Source: a virus. Taken from it: a stretch of 64,000 bases of DNA. Location of the stretch: positions 146,733 to 210,732 of the IMG/VR virus record IMGVR_UViG_3300031707_000001. The stretch is one strand, 5' to 3'. Position 1 is the stretch's first letter. Each line of letters opens with the position of its first letter. Both the position numbers and the translations under genes were made by a program. Shown one piece after another: positions 40,781-49,928 of the stretch. The notes beneath the pieces were generated by a model, which was not told where the DNA came from, did no database searches, and was given only the letters and a program-made list of their open reading frames with translations.

Positions 40781-42292
40781 ATGAGTGAAACAACAATAGA
40801 TAAAGAATTAGCTCCAGCAATCCAACAGATGACTGCTTTGTACAAGCAGCTCATGGAAAAACTGGGACAAGCAACGCCGGAACTGAAGGTCATAAGGGTT
40901 AAGGCTTCGGCCAAAACCAAAACGTCCAAACGTTGCATAGCACCTCAGTTGGTGCATGAGTTTGTCGAATGGTTTATCAAAACACCAGAAGATCAACTCT
41001 ATAATGTGAAACGGGGACAATGGGAATGCAAAGTGGGTGACTCTGTATCTAAGACAGCACATACGCTGGTCTTCCACAGTAGGATTACCAAAAACCGTGT
41101 AGATGCTGCAGACGTAATCTGCATCCGTCCTCCGGGCGTCAAGTTGGCTATTTTCAATGCCAGCCGAATCGCCTACGGTACGTCATATGCCGCACAAAAG
41201 GAACCACAAGCCATTGCCGAACGCTGTGGGGCAGTTCCTATTCCGTTCCAGAACGTAGTAGCCAAGGACCCCAAGACCGGTGCGGGTTTGGATTTGACCA
41301 AACTGCAACTGATCGAATGGGGCGGTTCTGAAAAGATGGTAATTCCACCGATAGAAAAGCAACGGTGGGGTAGTGTAGATTTCCACGTTATCAACCGGCA
41401 CTTTGCCGGCGCCGTGGTTATCAGTGTTGGGGAGAGGTACTTCCTGTTCGATGCCGATCGGGAAGAGTTGCAATGGTGTGGGTTTAATCCCTTCTTCACC
41501 CAACTGCCACACGCTGTCAGTACCATCGGAGAAGCCTATGCAAGCTTGCAGCCACCGGAAGTGACTCGGGCTATAGCAAAAAGAAAAAAGGTTATACGCC
41601 AAGGTGAATTGTTCTTCGTTCCAGAGGACCAAGATCCTTTGGAAAAGAAATTTACGCCTGATGCGCAGTCGAAGTTCTTCTATGAACAACTTTGTGAGCG
41701 TATCGATCTGTCCGGAGCAACTACGTATAACGCCTGGCGCTATATGCAAGACGAACAGGTCCAGAAATTCCTGGGGCTTTGTAAGAACAATAACAGGGGT
41801 AAGCTACCCGACAGTGAATTAGTAGATGCTGACGAGGCAACTGCCAAACTGCGTACGTTGTTGGAGAATGAAGTAGGGCCAAAAGAAGCGACGTATGATC
41901 CAGAGGATAAAGAAGCGATGAGTGGAACCGTCTGGGGTCGAGGTAGTCACGAGATTGGATATCGTTACCATCTGCATGGTGAAGTACGTGCCCGATTGCG
42001 TGCAGAATCTACTTACTCAAAAGAGGGTGGACGGATATTGAAACCCACAGCAGGACGTTTTCCGTTCTTGTATGCTGCTACCATCGGGGACAGCACAAAC
42101 GGTACGCAGCGTCACAGTCCGACAGTCATGTACTGTCCGGAAGGTATGGGATCGAAAAATCCCACGATTTATGTCAGGGGAACTGTGTTCCATCTGGGGC
42201 GTGAGCATCGTCCGGTTTATTTGCCGGGATGGCATCGAGTATATCCAAATACTGCTGTTCATAACTGGACAGTCAGTGGGGATGTCGACTAA
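40781..42292 (+). CDS. Hypothetical protein in replication operon
   Basis: The 503-residue product has AAGGGTAAGTAA upstream. A helical, Lys-rich N-terminus (about 1-50) leads into a mixed domain (VHEFVEWFIKTPEDQLYNVKRG, WGSVDFHVINRHFAGAVVI). A C-terminal part has GRGSHEIGYRYHLHGEV and VFHLGREHRPVYLPGWHRVYPN, where several conserved-looking histidines and arginines could form an active or metal site. I recognise no family. The flanking gaps both hold ACAGTG repeats, suggesting it is separately regulated inside the operon. Confidence 0.55.
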   Translation: MSETTIDKELAPAIQQMTALYKQLMEKLGQATPELKVIRVKASAKTKTSKRCIAPQLVHEFVEWFIKTPEDQLYNVKRGQWECKVGDSVSKTAHTLVFHSRITKNRVDAADVICIRPPGVKLAIFNASRIAYGTSYAAQKEPQAIAERCGAVPIPFQNVVAKDPKTGAGLDLTKLQLIEWGGSEKMVIPPIEKQRWGSVDFHVINRHFAGAVVISVGERYFLFDADREELQWCGFNPFFTQLPHAVSTIGEAYASLQPPEVTRAIAKRKKVIRQGELFFVPEDQDPLEKKFTPDAQSKFFYEQLCERIDLSGATTYNAWRYMQDEQVQKFLGLCKNNNRGKLPDSELVDADEATAKLRTLLENEVGPKEATYDPEDKEAMSGTVWGRGSHEIGYRYHLHGEVRARLRAESTYSKEGGRILKPTAGRFPFLYAATIGDSTNGTQRHSPTVMYCPEGMGSKNPTIYVRGTVFHLGREHRPVYLPGWHRVYPNTAVHNWTVSGDVD

Positions 42293-42294
42293 AA

Positions 42295-42326
42295 TACAGT
42301 GCAACAGTAAAACAGTGATACAGTGT
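42295..42326 (+). repeat. Four tandem octamers with ACAGTG core
   Basis: TACAGTGC, AACAGTAA, AACAGTGA and TACAGTGT follow each other exactly (starts 42295, 42303, 42311, 42319). This gives a period-8 array with consensus WACAGTGN in the 75-base gap before 42368. The array is non-coding and resembles clustered binding sites or short iterons. Confidence 0.7.
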
Positions 42327-42367
42327 AAGTAGATACGTTCAAACAACAAACAAAGAGGTTAGTTAAC

Positions 42368-43051
42368 ATGAGTGACACAAGTCTAGTAGTACCGTCCGAA
42401 ATCACCCTGCGTCACCGGTCCGATGATTGGACCGAGGGGCAGGTTAGGGCCGAAACCGAGCAGTTGAGAAAGGCGAAGGCCGTTCTCTTCCTCGACAAGG
42501 TCCAGCACGAGAAGACGATCAAAGAGCTTGAACCCAAGCTTGAAGATCTGAAGCTGGAACTCGCCAAAGTGGAAAAGGCGATCAACAAGGCAGCAGAGCT
42601 TGAAATTGGAGACATGAAACTCAATGAAGAGTTTGCTGATGTCAAGAAAGCACTGCGGGTCCTGAAGATCAACAAATTCGTTTGTGCGATTGAGCTTGTC
42701 TCTGTGAACACTGAAGACGCCGAAATCGTTTTCAGGCGCAGTGTCGGAGACAAAGAAAGCACTTATCGGTATAACGTGCTCTCCGGCGAGGATACCATGA
42801 AGTTCACGTTCGAGATGAAGGAACTGAAAGGCCAGTGGAAAGAACTGACCAATAAGATCCAAGAAATCGAACGTACGCTTCTGGAGGCTCGTACAGCTCT
42901 GCGTGATCGGGCGAATCGTATGTCGGACGTGGAAGGGGCCATTGCCCTGAAGAACCTCAACGAGGACGAGCGGGTAGAGGTGAAAGAGCTGTATCAGCAG
43001 CTTGCCACCGGCCTGAACGCTCAGAAACTCCTAAACGAGAAGAAGGGCTGA
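42368..43051 (+). CDS. Coiled-coil protein
   Basis: The 227-residue product starts after AAAGAGGTTAGTTAAC. It is mainly alpha-helical with two long coiled coils at about 25-85 (KTIKELEPKLEDLKLELAKV) and 140-220 (KELTNKIQEIERTLLEA). A short beta-rich insert (residues 105-135) separates them. Codon use is more GC-rich than that of its neighbours. It may be a structural linker or recombination mediator; no family is recognised. The stop shares a base with the next start. Confidence 0.55.
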   Translation: MSDTSLVVPSEITLRHRSDDWTEGQVRAETEQLRKAKAVLFLDKVQHEKTIKELEPKLEDLKLELAKVEKAINKAAELEIGDMKLNEEFADVKKALRVLKINKFVCAIELVSVNTEDAEIVFRRSVGDKESTYRYNVLSGEDTMKFTFEMKELKGQWKELTNKIQEIERTLLEARTALRDRANRMSDVEGAIALKNLNEDERVEVKELYQQLATGLNAQKLLNEKKG

Positions 43052-44028
43052 TGTACGCTCTTATTCCATGTCCCGAAGGCATCTCGAAAGATATCAAGAG
43101 CAGCCTTCGAGCAGCTGATATGTACGAGGGGTTCTGGCTGGTCAGCCAGGACCCCTCCCTTATCTCCCAAGCGGGCGAAAATGTTATTTGTGCTGCTACT
43201 AAGGAAGGACTGGCAGACATTGTTGACCGCAAGTTTGGTTTGCCTTATGGTTATAGTCGGCTGTCATTGCATGACCATACGTCAATGTATCACTGGGAAA
43301 ACTCCAACTACAATCATGGCGACGAGCCGGCCATAGCGAAGGCAAAGCGTGAGTTTGTAGCCAAGTGCTTGAAAAATGGTGATCGCAATTGGCTGATTTA
43401 TGCTTTGCTACCAACACCGAGAGTAGTCGATACTAAACTACACGAATTGGATATTCTGGCAGAATCCAAGTGTCATCCTAAAGGGATATACACAAACCGG
43501 TTTAAGCTACAGGGCAACCACAAAACAGACGTTGTCAAGGAAGACTTTGTTGTGGAAGACAGTCCGCTTGGAACTCGGGTAATGTACAATCCCAAACGAG
43601 CCAAACGTTTGGCTGCTATCCGTCGGCGTCATTGCTCAGTAGGGCAGCGTAAACCTAAGCGTACGTGTTACCACTTGCTTAATCTAATGGTTAGAGCATT
43701 AAGGGAGACAATCGATTGTCAGACCATTACTAACCTATATAGAGAATGGCGGTCAAGTCAGGGTATACACAACACGAGTGGTGGCGTAGTTAATTTCTTT
43801 GACATGGCCAAGCGTATGGGCAAGTTGGCTACAGCCAGAAAAAAGATCAAGCCTTTACTCAAAGAGCTTTGGGTACATAAGAATCTGATACAGCACAATT
43901 GTTCGGCCGAGTTTCGAATATGGTATGCAAAAGAGATCGAGATAGCGGGTGGAACACCTAAGGATACCGAACGCTACATAACGAGGGTTAAAAGTGAGAA
44001 CATTCAAAAAGATTCTGAAAAAACTTGA
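43051..44028 (+). CDS. Hypothetical protein
   Basis: The 325-residue product begins at the last base of the previous stop (TGATG). An N-terminal domain (MYALIPCPEGI, VSQDPSLISQAGEN) is followed by a basic region near 190-215 (AKRLAAIRRRHCSVGQRKPK) and a helical C-terminus. It could contact nucleic acid through the basic stretch. It overlaps the next gene by 35 bases. No family is recognised. Confidence 0.5.
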   Translation: MYALIPCPEGISKDIKSSLRAADMYEGFWLVSQDPSLISQAGENVICAATKEGLADIVDRKFGLPYGYSRLSLHDHTSMYHWENSNYNHGDEPAIAKAKREFVAKCLKNGDRNWLIYALLPTPRVVDTKLHELDILAESKCHPKGIYTNRFKLQGNHKTDVVKEDFVVEDSPLGTRVMYNPKRAKRLAAIRRRHCSVGQRKPKRTCYHLLNLMVRALRETIDCQTITNLYREWRSSQGIHNTSGGVVNFFDMAKRMGKLATARKKIKPLLKELWVHKNLIQHNCSAEFRIWYAKEIEIAGGTPKDTERYITRVKSENIQKDSEKT

Positions 44029-44362
44029 TACTCGAAAATTCAAGAAGCCAACGGGTAACCTGGAAAATATGTACACCGTTGCTTACTGGAATCTCTGGAA
44101 CCAATTTGGCGTGACACCGAAACTGGTGGAACAGGCCAAAAAGAAAGGCAAGGAGATTTCGGTAACGGATTATGCTTGGACAAAACAAGCCAAGGAACAA
44201 TACTATGCGCATCCTTATATTCAGCTTTTCATGAAGAAGCTGGATAATAGAGGCATGGCACATGGCATGTGGGTACTTCAAGCGGAGCCCGCTGATTATG
44301 AAGACCATCTTCGCTGGGAAGCTCAAAGAGCTACGCAAGAAAAAGTGGCTCAGTCGAAGTGA
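43994..44362 (+). CDS. Small basic hypothetical protein
   Basis: The 122-residue product is predicted from GTG 43994, inside the previous gene; ATG 44067 is an alternative. The first 25 residues are strongly basic (FKKILKKLDTRKFKKP). The rest is helical with many tryptophans and tyrosines. It overlaps the HTH gene at 44298 by 65 bases in another frame. Function unknown. Confidence 0.45.
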   Translation: MRTFKKILKKLDTRKFKKPTGNLENMYTVAYWNLWNQFGVTPKLVEQAKKKGKEISVTDYAWTKQAKEQYYAHPYIQLFMKKLDNRGMAHGMWVLQAEPADYEDHLRWEAQRATQEKVAQSK

Positions 44363-44591
44363 GCTGGCAGAACGTTCGAATCTGTGTTACCGGTCTATCA
44401 AGTACTATGAGGCCGGTCACATCGTTCCTACGTCAGCCAGTTTTAACTGCTTGCTCCTGGGATTGGGGGCCTCCGACGAGGAGGCCCTCGATCTCCGGGT
44501 AGCTTGGATGGAAACTAAACAGTCAGGTTCTTCCATGCTCAACGTGCGTTACGACCTGAACGGTAATGCAAAAAGTGATTGCATTTCATAA
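44298..44591 (+). CDS. Cro/CI-type (XRE) helix-turn-helix regulator
   Basis: From ATG 44298 the 97-residue product begins directly with an XRE-type HTH: FAGKLKELRKKKWLSRSELAERSNLCYRSIKYYEAGHIVPTSASF. The L-S-R-S-E-L-A-E-x-S turn and the Y-Y-E-x-G-x-x-x-P segment are diagnostic. The C-terminal 40 residues probably dimerise. It is the only clear transcription regulator in the window and could bind the repeats or inverted repeats noted nearby. An in-frame upstream start at 44262 would lie deeper in the preceding gene. Confidence 0.8.
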   Translation: MKTIFAGKLKELRKKKWLSRSELAERSNLCYRSIKYYEAGHIVPTSASFNCLLLGLGASDEEALDLRVAWMETKQSGSSMLNVRYDLNGNAKSDCIS

Positions 44592-44647
44592 CTGTAATCA
44601 GGTAAGATACTTGTGTCGAACTTGAAAAACGCATATTAAGGAGAAGT

Positions 44648-45157
44648 ATGAAAGACGCATCATGGACTGTAGAGTTCAATACACATGTACTAGCGAACGG
44701 CATTGGGCCCAAGGGCGAAAGAGACCACTTCCAACGAGATAACCTCAACAATCTTATCTGGCAACAGAGCTGGTGGTATTCCGCTTTTACTCAAGCTATT
44801 GAACTTGCTCATATGCATCGTATCAAAGCGGCCGACATACACATGAACCTGGCCGTCAAAGCAACCACGGATCTTTACCGTAGACGATACGGGGATGACA
44901 AGTTTCGGATCCATGAGGCAATCATGCCCGGTACGAGGGTCACATTTGAGGCAGTTGTAGCTGACCACGTAACCAAATCAAATCTTGAAGCAATACTTGA
45001 CAAAATGGGTAAATATGTGGGATTATCCCCGTATGGTTACAGATTGGGATTTGGAAAATTCAATGTATGCAGTGTGGAGGTAGCATCCAGTGACAATGAA
45101 AACAGTGAAGCAAGCGGAGATCGTCAACCTGAGGCTCCAGCAGAGAAAGCCGGTTGA
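44648..45157 (+). CDS. Hypothetical conserved-looking phage protein
   Basis: The 169-residue product follows TTAAGGAGAAGT. It opens with a beta strand (WTVEFNTHVLANGIGPKG), contains a central helix, and near 120-145 has LDKMGKYVGLSPYGYRLGFGKFNV. A 'G-x-x-V-G-L-x-x-x-G-x-x-x-G-x-G-K/R-F-x-V' stretch of this kind is recurrent in uncharacterised phage proteins. A disordered acidic tail (EVASSDNENSEASGDRQPE) follows. Function unknown. Confidence 0.55.
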   Translation: MKDASWTVEFNTHVLANGIGPKGERDHFQRDNLNNLIWQQSWWYSAFTQAIELAHMHRIKAADIHMNLAVKATTDLYRRRYGDDKFRIHEAIMPGTRVTFEAVVADHVTKSNLEAILDKMGKYVGLSPYGYRLGFGKFNVCSVEVASSDNENSEASGDRQPEAPAEKAG

Positions 45158-45263
45158 CGAAAACTGTTACTATACATTAGGCTTCAAAGCTGCCTGCGAG
45201 CGACGTAGGAAATCGCCTGCACAAGTTCTCGAAGCTGCAGTGTTGTTAGATTTGCATTTGTAA
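45096..45263 (+). CDS. Small phage protein with GFKAAC-type motif
   Basis: A 55-residue frame starts at ATG 45096, overlapping the end of the previous gene by 62 bases. Its segment CYYTLGFKAACERRRKSPAQVLEAA has the 'Y-x-x-G-F-x-x-x-C-x-x-x-x-x-x-P-x-x-h' pattern seen in small phage proteins. No strong ribosome site is adjacent (GGAGG lies 17 bases away), so expression would depend on coupling. The reading frame ends just before a terminator. Confidence 0.45.
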   Translation: MKTVKQAEIVNLRLQQRKPVDENCYYTLGFKAACERRRKSPAQVLEAAVLLDLHL

Positions 45264-45291
45264 TACAGTCTCGGGCTTCACCGTTGCGTTC

Positions 45292-45323
45292 AAGCGATAT
45301 GGCTGTGCTATATCGTTGTTTTT
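45292..45323 (+). terminator. Rho-independent terminator
   Basis: AAGCGATATGGC (45292-45303) pairs with GCTATATCGTT (45307-45317), with one wobble or mismatch, around TGT. GTTTTT follows. It lies only 14 bases before the helicase start, so it could also act as an attenuator. Confidence 0.65.
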
Positions 45324-45337
45324 GAATAGGAAGGACT

Positions 45338-46918
45338 ATGGCTACGAATATCATTCTAGAATGGGGTGATGGCTATTTGGCCGTTACACCCGAAGTTCCT
45401 GATTTCCTCCGTAATGCTTTGCGCTACTGGCACCGATCGTTGAATCGAGAAGAAGGCAGAGCAGCACTTGTAGCGACCGGTGAGTACCGGGAGCTTTATA
45501 GCATTTCTGGACAGATCACACCCGACAATCGCTTTGAACAACGTTTGGTTACCCTTCCTGGATTTCTTTGTCGGATAAAGAATCTCTTGAAGGGTCAGGG
45601 CTATGATTTTGCCATTGTGGATAAACGCACGCCAGCGCCCACACCTGACTACGCTAAAGCGTTCGAAGGCTTGCGGGAATATCAATGTGCTTGCGCTTAT
45701 GCAGCACTGGCTTCCGGCGGTGGCATTGTAGCCTGTCCGACAGGCTGGGGCAAAACCCATATCATTGCATCTATCATCAAGGCATATAGCTCTGATGAAC
45801 TGTGTATGCGGAACACACCTAAGGTGGTTGTGGCCACGCCAGAACAGGACATTACCCGCAAAGATTTCAATGATCTGGTAACCTTGTTACCCGATCGTGA
45901 TATTGGCCTGGTCATGACTGGCGCCAAGCATTTCAGCGATGACGTGCAAGTGATTACTCTTCAAAGTTTGCACCTGATCGATTGCAACGATATCGGTATT
46001 TTCATTGTAGATGAAGTGCATACAGCTGCCTCCGAAAAACGTATGGAAACCATCATGGCAGCCCGGCGTGCCCTCAAGTGGGGTGTCAGCGCCACGCCAT
46101 CTGGACGGTATGACGGCCGGGATCTTGTAACAGAAGGTTTGTTTGGTCCGGTTGTTTACCAGCGAACGTATGCTGAAGGCGTAAACGATGGGGCCCTCGT
46201 GCCCATCACCGTTTATTGGCTGAGAGCACCGGCGCCCGAACATACTCGTAACTTGCATCATGCAACTGCACTAGGGCTGGAAAACTACATGAAATTCAAG
46301 ACTCGTTCGGGCAAATACCGTAACGGGCTAGATCGCAATGACGATTACAATCAGTTGGTAGCTGAATTGCTTCGTAGAATTCCGACTGAGTTGCAGACCC
46401 TTTGTATTCTTCAGCATCTTGATCACATGGACAAGCTGGTCCATCATTGCAACGATATCAAGATCATGCATGCAGAAGAGAGTTCAGATAATCTGGCCAA
46501 GAATGGATATACGCACTTGGTGCCTGTATCCAAACGGGAACGTAAGCAAGCGTACGAGGATATGTTCTCCGGTGCCTGTCGGAAAATCATCAGTACATAT
46601 GTATACAAGCAGGGCGTAAACTTTCCACAACTCACGGTAGTCGTCAATGCAGGCGGAGGCGGCAGCGACATTGTGGCCAGACAAATCCCGGGGCGGGAAA
46701 GCAGAAACATTGGAGAAGTAAAACCCCAAGCCTACTTGGTGGATTTTGTGCATGAATGGGATACAGTCACCGATAAGAACGGCCGTCCTCGTCCTGGGCC
46801 TATCCTCAAAGACGATAAGTCTCGGGAGAAATCATATTCCGATCTTGGGTTTACTCAAGTGTGGGTGGATACTTTGGACGAATTACCATTCTTGAAGGAT
46901 AAAAATGGACCTAACTGA
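45338..46918 (+). CDS. UvsW/RAD25-like SF2 DNA helicase
   Basis: The 526-residue product is an SF2 helicase. Walker A VACPTGWGKTH is at 131-141, the DEVH box IFIVDEVHTAAS has D225 to H228, and motif III is GVSATPSGR. Motif VI in the second RecA-like domain is present as VARQIPGRESR, where R-Q-h-x-G-R is expected. A 110-residue N-terminal domain precedes the motor, as in UvsW and related branch-specific helicases. It would process stalled forks and D-loops in recombination-dependent replication. The end overlaps the next gene by 14 bases. Confidence 0.85.
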   Translation: MATNIILEWGDGYLAVTPEVPDFLRNALRYWHRSLNREEGRAALVATGEYRELYSISGQITPDNRFEQRLVTLPGFLCRIKNLLKGQGYDFAIVDKRTPAPTPDYAKAFEGLREYQCACAYAALASGGGIVACPTGWGKTHIIASIIKAYSSDELCMRNTPKVVVATPEQDITRKDFNDLVTLLPDRDIGLVMTGAKHFSDDVQVITLQSLHLIDCNDIGIFIVDEVHTAASEKRMETIMAARRALKWGVSATPSGRYDGRDLVTEGLFGPVVYQRTYAEGVNDGALVPITVYWLRAPAPEHTRNLHHATALGLENYMKFKTRSGKYRNGLDRNDDYNQLVAELLRRIPTELQTLCILQHLDHMDKLVHHCNDIKIMHAEESSDNLAKNGYTHLVPVSKRERKQAYEDMFSGACRKIISTYVYKQGVNFPQLTVVVNAGGGGSDIVARQIPGRESRNIGEVKPQAYLVDFVHEWDTVTDKNGRPRPGPILKDDKSREKSYSDLGFTQVWVDTLDELPFLKDKNGPN

Positions 46919-47504
46919 CGAAGTAGGCTATCGGGCATGGGACGAATACTATACCCAATTGCAAAGCCGGCTTGGGTCGGGGCGTGGACGTAGTGCTTAT
47001 TGGACACATAAGCACTACAAGAACTTTCGCCGGATAGCTGATATTTGCATTCAACATAGTTTCGAGGTAACGGATTATGTGATTCGTGCCTTCGACTTGT
47101 TGGAAAAGAACAGCCAATATATTACCCCTAAGGATTTGACAGATCCAGAATTGGTGGAGAATTACAAACAACACCTTAAGAAGTATGGCTATGAAATACA
47201 GCTGAGTCATACGATGCAAATTCAGCAATTAACAGATTTGGAAACCCGTTTGGTTCCAGAAAAATACCCGTCTGAAGAAGCCATTCTCTTAGATATCAAT
47301 ATGGTATTTGAATCTTGGTTCCGTATGTTACATCCTGAAAAATTCAGTGAAGCAATATTCATGGTCTATGGACAGTTGGCGTGGTCGGAACTGTCAGGTA
47401 GTCAAAAACTCAGGGATTACGCCAGAAGTAAGTACGTAAAGAATTTTCAGGAACTGGAAAACAGGTTGGGGAAATTCCTCGATCTCGGCGGAGGTACAAG
47501 ATAG
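46905..47504 (+). CDS. Hypothetical protein upstream of replicative helicase
   Basis: The 199-residue helical product starts inside the end of the SF2 helicase gene and ends one base before the DnaB-like gene. It contains a basic aromatic patch (SAYWTHKHYKNFRRIADIC) and ends in KNFQELENRLGKFLDLGGG. Genes directly upstream of phage replicative helicases sometimes encode helicase loaders, but no motif supports this here. Function is unassigned. Confidence 0.55.
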   Translation: MDLTDEVGYRAWDEYYTQLQSRLGSGRGRSAYWTHKHYKNFRRIADICIQHSFEVTDYVIRAFDLLEKNSQYITPKDLTDPELVENYKQHLKKYGYEIQLSHTMQIQQLTDLETRLVPEKYPSEEAILLDINMVFESWFRMLHPEKFSEAIFMVYGQLAWSELSGSQKLRDYARSKYVKNFQELENRLGKFLDLGGGTR

Positions 47505-47505
47505 C

Positions 47506-48957
47506 ATGAATTTGTATACTAAAGATTTCCAAGTCCAACTGCTGGTACATCTGGCAAAGGACGAAGACTTCTTCCGCAAGACTGGCTACTTGCGCCTGGA
47601 AGATTTTGAAATGGTAGCTTGTCAATTTGTTTTGGAGACACTGCGGGATTACTATGCCAAATTTCACAAACTGCCAGACTTCAATCTGCTGCAAACGCAT
47701 ATAGGTTACATGTTGACTGGCGCCAGAACAGTCACGCAGTTGATTCCCGAAGAACTGCCAACCGTAGCCTACATCATGGAATCTATAGCTACGGCTTCGT
47801 TGAACACAACGTACTACATAGCACAGTTGCCGGAGTTTTTGAGATTCGTGCGTCTGACACAACAAATCCGTTTGCACGGGGATACCCTCAAACAGGGATT
47901 ACCGGTTGACGAACTGATTACGGCAATATCAAAGATCAACACAGACGTTGCTGCCTGTGACGACGACGAAGATGACGACGATATGTGGGGTAATCCGGAA
48001 CCAATACTAGATCGGATTAAACATGTACGAGTACCTACGCCTTTACAGCATCTAAACAACTACACTTCAGGTGGGTTAGGTTTGGGCGAAGTCGGCATGG
48101 TAGTTGCCTGTCCGGGGGTAGGTAAAACGACAAGTCTTATCAACTTCCAGGCATATGCTGTTCAGAGTGGCATACGCACGTTATTCCTATCATTGGAATT
48201 AACCAAGGTACGTATTAAGTATCGTTATCAGGCAATCTCAGCACATATTCCAGCAAACTACTACAAAGTAGAAATGAAGGATTGGCCGCCAGACGTGCTC
48301 TACCGTTATTCTCTATTCACCAATCCAGAGTACAAATATTTCGGTTATTGCAAAGTCAGAGACATGTCCAAACGTCATCCGGCAATTGCCGAGATTGAGC
48401 GTATGATTGTACGCTGGCTGGAGAAGGCTGAAAAGCTTGGCAAACGGCACGAATGCAAACTCGTACTGATCGACTGGCTTGACTATATTGATCCAGCAGG
48501 CATTTCGCTTTCCAAGACAGCCCGGGATGACGTCATCCTGATGAAGATATTGGAACAGCTGGGCATGTTGGCTCGCAAGTACAACATAGCTATTTGGACG
48601 GCTACACAAGGTACTCGGCAGGCCGATGGTGTCGAGAACCTGCAGATGAAGCATACAGCGCAGGGTTATCATAAGAACGACCCTGTGGATATCAGCGTTG
48701 GTCTGGCTGCCATTGATGCGATGGGACGAGAATTACAAGAAGCCAAGACATCGGACGATGACCAGGTGCGTCCGGTCTGCGATCGGGATCTGAAACTCAG
48801 TATCATGAAAAACCGGGACAATCCACCCGTCTTCTTTCCGTTTTATCAAGGTCCAACTCTGCGACACTGGAACAACCGGAAGGAATCTAGTACTGTGGAC
48901 CAGGTCTTGAGCGCCGGAAAAATGGAAGAAGCTGAAAAGGTGTTGATCAAACCATGA
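47506..48957 (+). CDS. dnaB: DnaB-like replicative helicase
   Basis: The 483-residue product has an N-terminal helical domain (about 1-150) and an acidic linker (CDDDEDDDDMW). A RecA-like motor domain follows, with SGGLGLGEVGMVVACPGVGKTTS containing Walker A near 202-209. LFLSLELTKVRI is the motif-Ia-like helix with the catalytic glutamate. KLVLIDWLDYI is Walker B and IWTATQGTRQADG carries the sensor Gln. The fold and order match DnaB/gp41 hexameric helicases. It pairs with the primase that overlaps it by ATGA, forming the phage primosome. Confidence 0.9.
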   Translation: MNLYTKDFQVQLLVHLAKDEDFFRKTGYLRLEDFEMVACQFVLETLRDYYAKFHKLPDFNLLQTHIGYMLTGARTVTQLIPEELPTVAYIMESIATASLNTTYYIAQLPEFLRFVRLTQQIRLHGDTLKQGLPVDELITAISKINTDVAACDDDEDDDDMWGNPEPILDRIKHVRVPTPLQHLNNYTSGGLGLGEVGMVVACPGVGKTTSLINFQAYAVQSGIRTLFLSLELTKVRIKYRYQAISAHIPANYYKVEMKDWPPDVLYRYSLFTNPEYKYFGYCKVRDMSKRHPAIAEIERMIVRWLEKAEKLGKRHECKLVLIDWLDYIDPAGISLSKTARDDVILMKILEQLGMLARKYNIAIWTATQGTRQADGVENLQMKHTAQGYHKNDPVDISVGLAAIDAMGRELQEAKTSDDDQVRPVCDRDLKLSIMKNRDNPPVFFPFYQGPTLRHWNNRKESSTVDQVLSAGKMEEAEKVLIKP

Positions 48958-49928
48958 ACCTAGCATACCTAGAACAAGTAATTCGGACGAAGTTCGGTAA
49001 GTTCAAAAAGTCTCGTGGAAAACACGGACTGGAATATATCGTACGTTGTCCTTATTGCCACAAGATGGACAAGTTATATCTGAACCCGGCACTGGGAACC
49101 TACCTATGTTTCCGTTGTGGCGAGACAGGTGGACTATCCACTTTGTTGGGCGTGATTGATCAACTCAATAAGGAAATAGCCGTACCTACCTATGCACCTA
49201 TGCCAACCGATGTAGAGATGCCAGGCAATCTGGTGGAGTTGAATGTGTTGGCGTCGGATCATCCGGCAATACGCTACATCAAACATCGTGGGTTCGACCC
49301 CCAAGAGTTGAACGATGTCTTTGGCGTACGCTATTGCACGAACGGTAAGACCTTTGCACATATTTTCAATACGACCAACTCACTGATCTTCCCCATGTGG
49401 ATGCACAGCAAGTTGGTGGGTTGGCAGTCCAGGTTGCTCTACACTCCGGACGAAATGACGGACCAGGAATGTGAACAGATGGGCTTTGCCAAAGACTCCG
49501 ATGGGGACTGGATAAAGCCTCCCAAATATTGGACGAGTCCAGGTTTGCCGAAAGGCCAGATTCTGTTCAATTACGATTGGGCCAGCAAGAGCGAAGTCGT
49601 GGTGCTTTGTGAAGGTACCTTTGACGCCATGGCAGTAGGCCGCTCAGGTGTTGCTGCCCTGGGCAAGGGCGTTACAGAATATCAGACCCGTCTGATTGCC
49701 AATACAAGCACCTGGAAGTTGGCAGTATTATTGCTTGACCCAGGCGATGCAGATAAAGAGATGCTCCAGTTGACACGCACGTTGGCGACCAACATGGATT
49801 ATTTGGAAGTGCAGTTGCAGGGATACAAAGATGCCGGCGAGACGCCCCGCCTGGAAATATGGGCGCAGATCGGACAAGCAGCCTACGAGACGGGCAAAGA
49901 CTTGTTCAAATATAGGATGATCATATGA
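48954..49928 (+). CDS. dnaG: DnaG-like DNA primase
   Basis: The 324-residue product is a compact primase. A zinc ribbon has C32, C35 (CPYCHK) and C52, C55 (CFRCGE), followed by ETGGLSTLLGV. A TOPRIM domain has VVVLCEGTFDAMAVGRSG near 214-230 with the catalytic glutamate, and LLLDPGDADKEM near 260. It is shorter than cellular DnaG because it lacks the helicase-interacting C-terminal domain. It synthesises RNA primers for the DnaB-like helicase encoded just upstream. Confidence 0.88.
   Translation: MNLAYLEQVIRTKFGKFKKSRGKHGLEYIVRCPYCHKMDKLYLNPALGTYLCFRCGETGGLSTLLGVIDQLNKEIAVPTYAPMPTDVEMPGNLVELNVLASDHPAIRYIKHRGFDPQELNDVFGVRYCTNGKTFAHIFNTTNSLIFPMWMHSKLVGWQSRLLYTPDEMTDQECEQMGFAKDSDGDWIKPPKYWTSPGLPKGQILFNYDWASKSEVVVLCEGTFDAMAVGRSGVAALGKGVTEYQTRLIANTSTWKLAVLLLDPGDADKEMLQLTRTLATNMDYLEVQLQGYKDAGETPRLEIWAQIGQAAYETGKDLFKYRMII

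Noticed and set aside
42295-42326. CRISPR array
   Set aside because: Repeats are 8 bases long and directly abutting, without spacers.
44603-44636. TTGTGT-17-TATTAA promoter before 44648
   Set aside because: The start point would fall in or after the ribosome site, leaving no usable leader.
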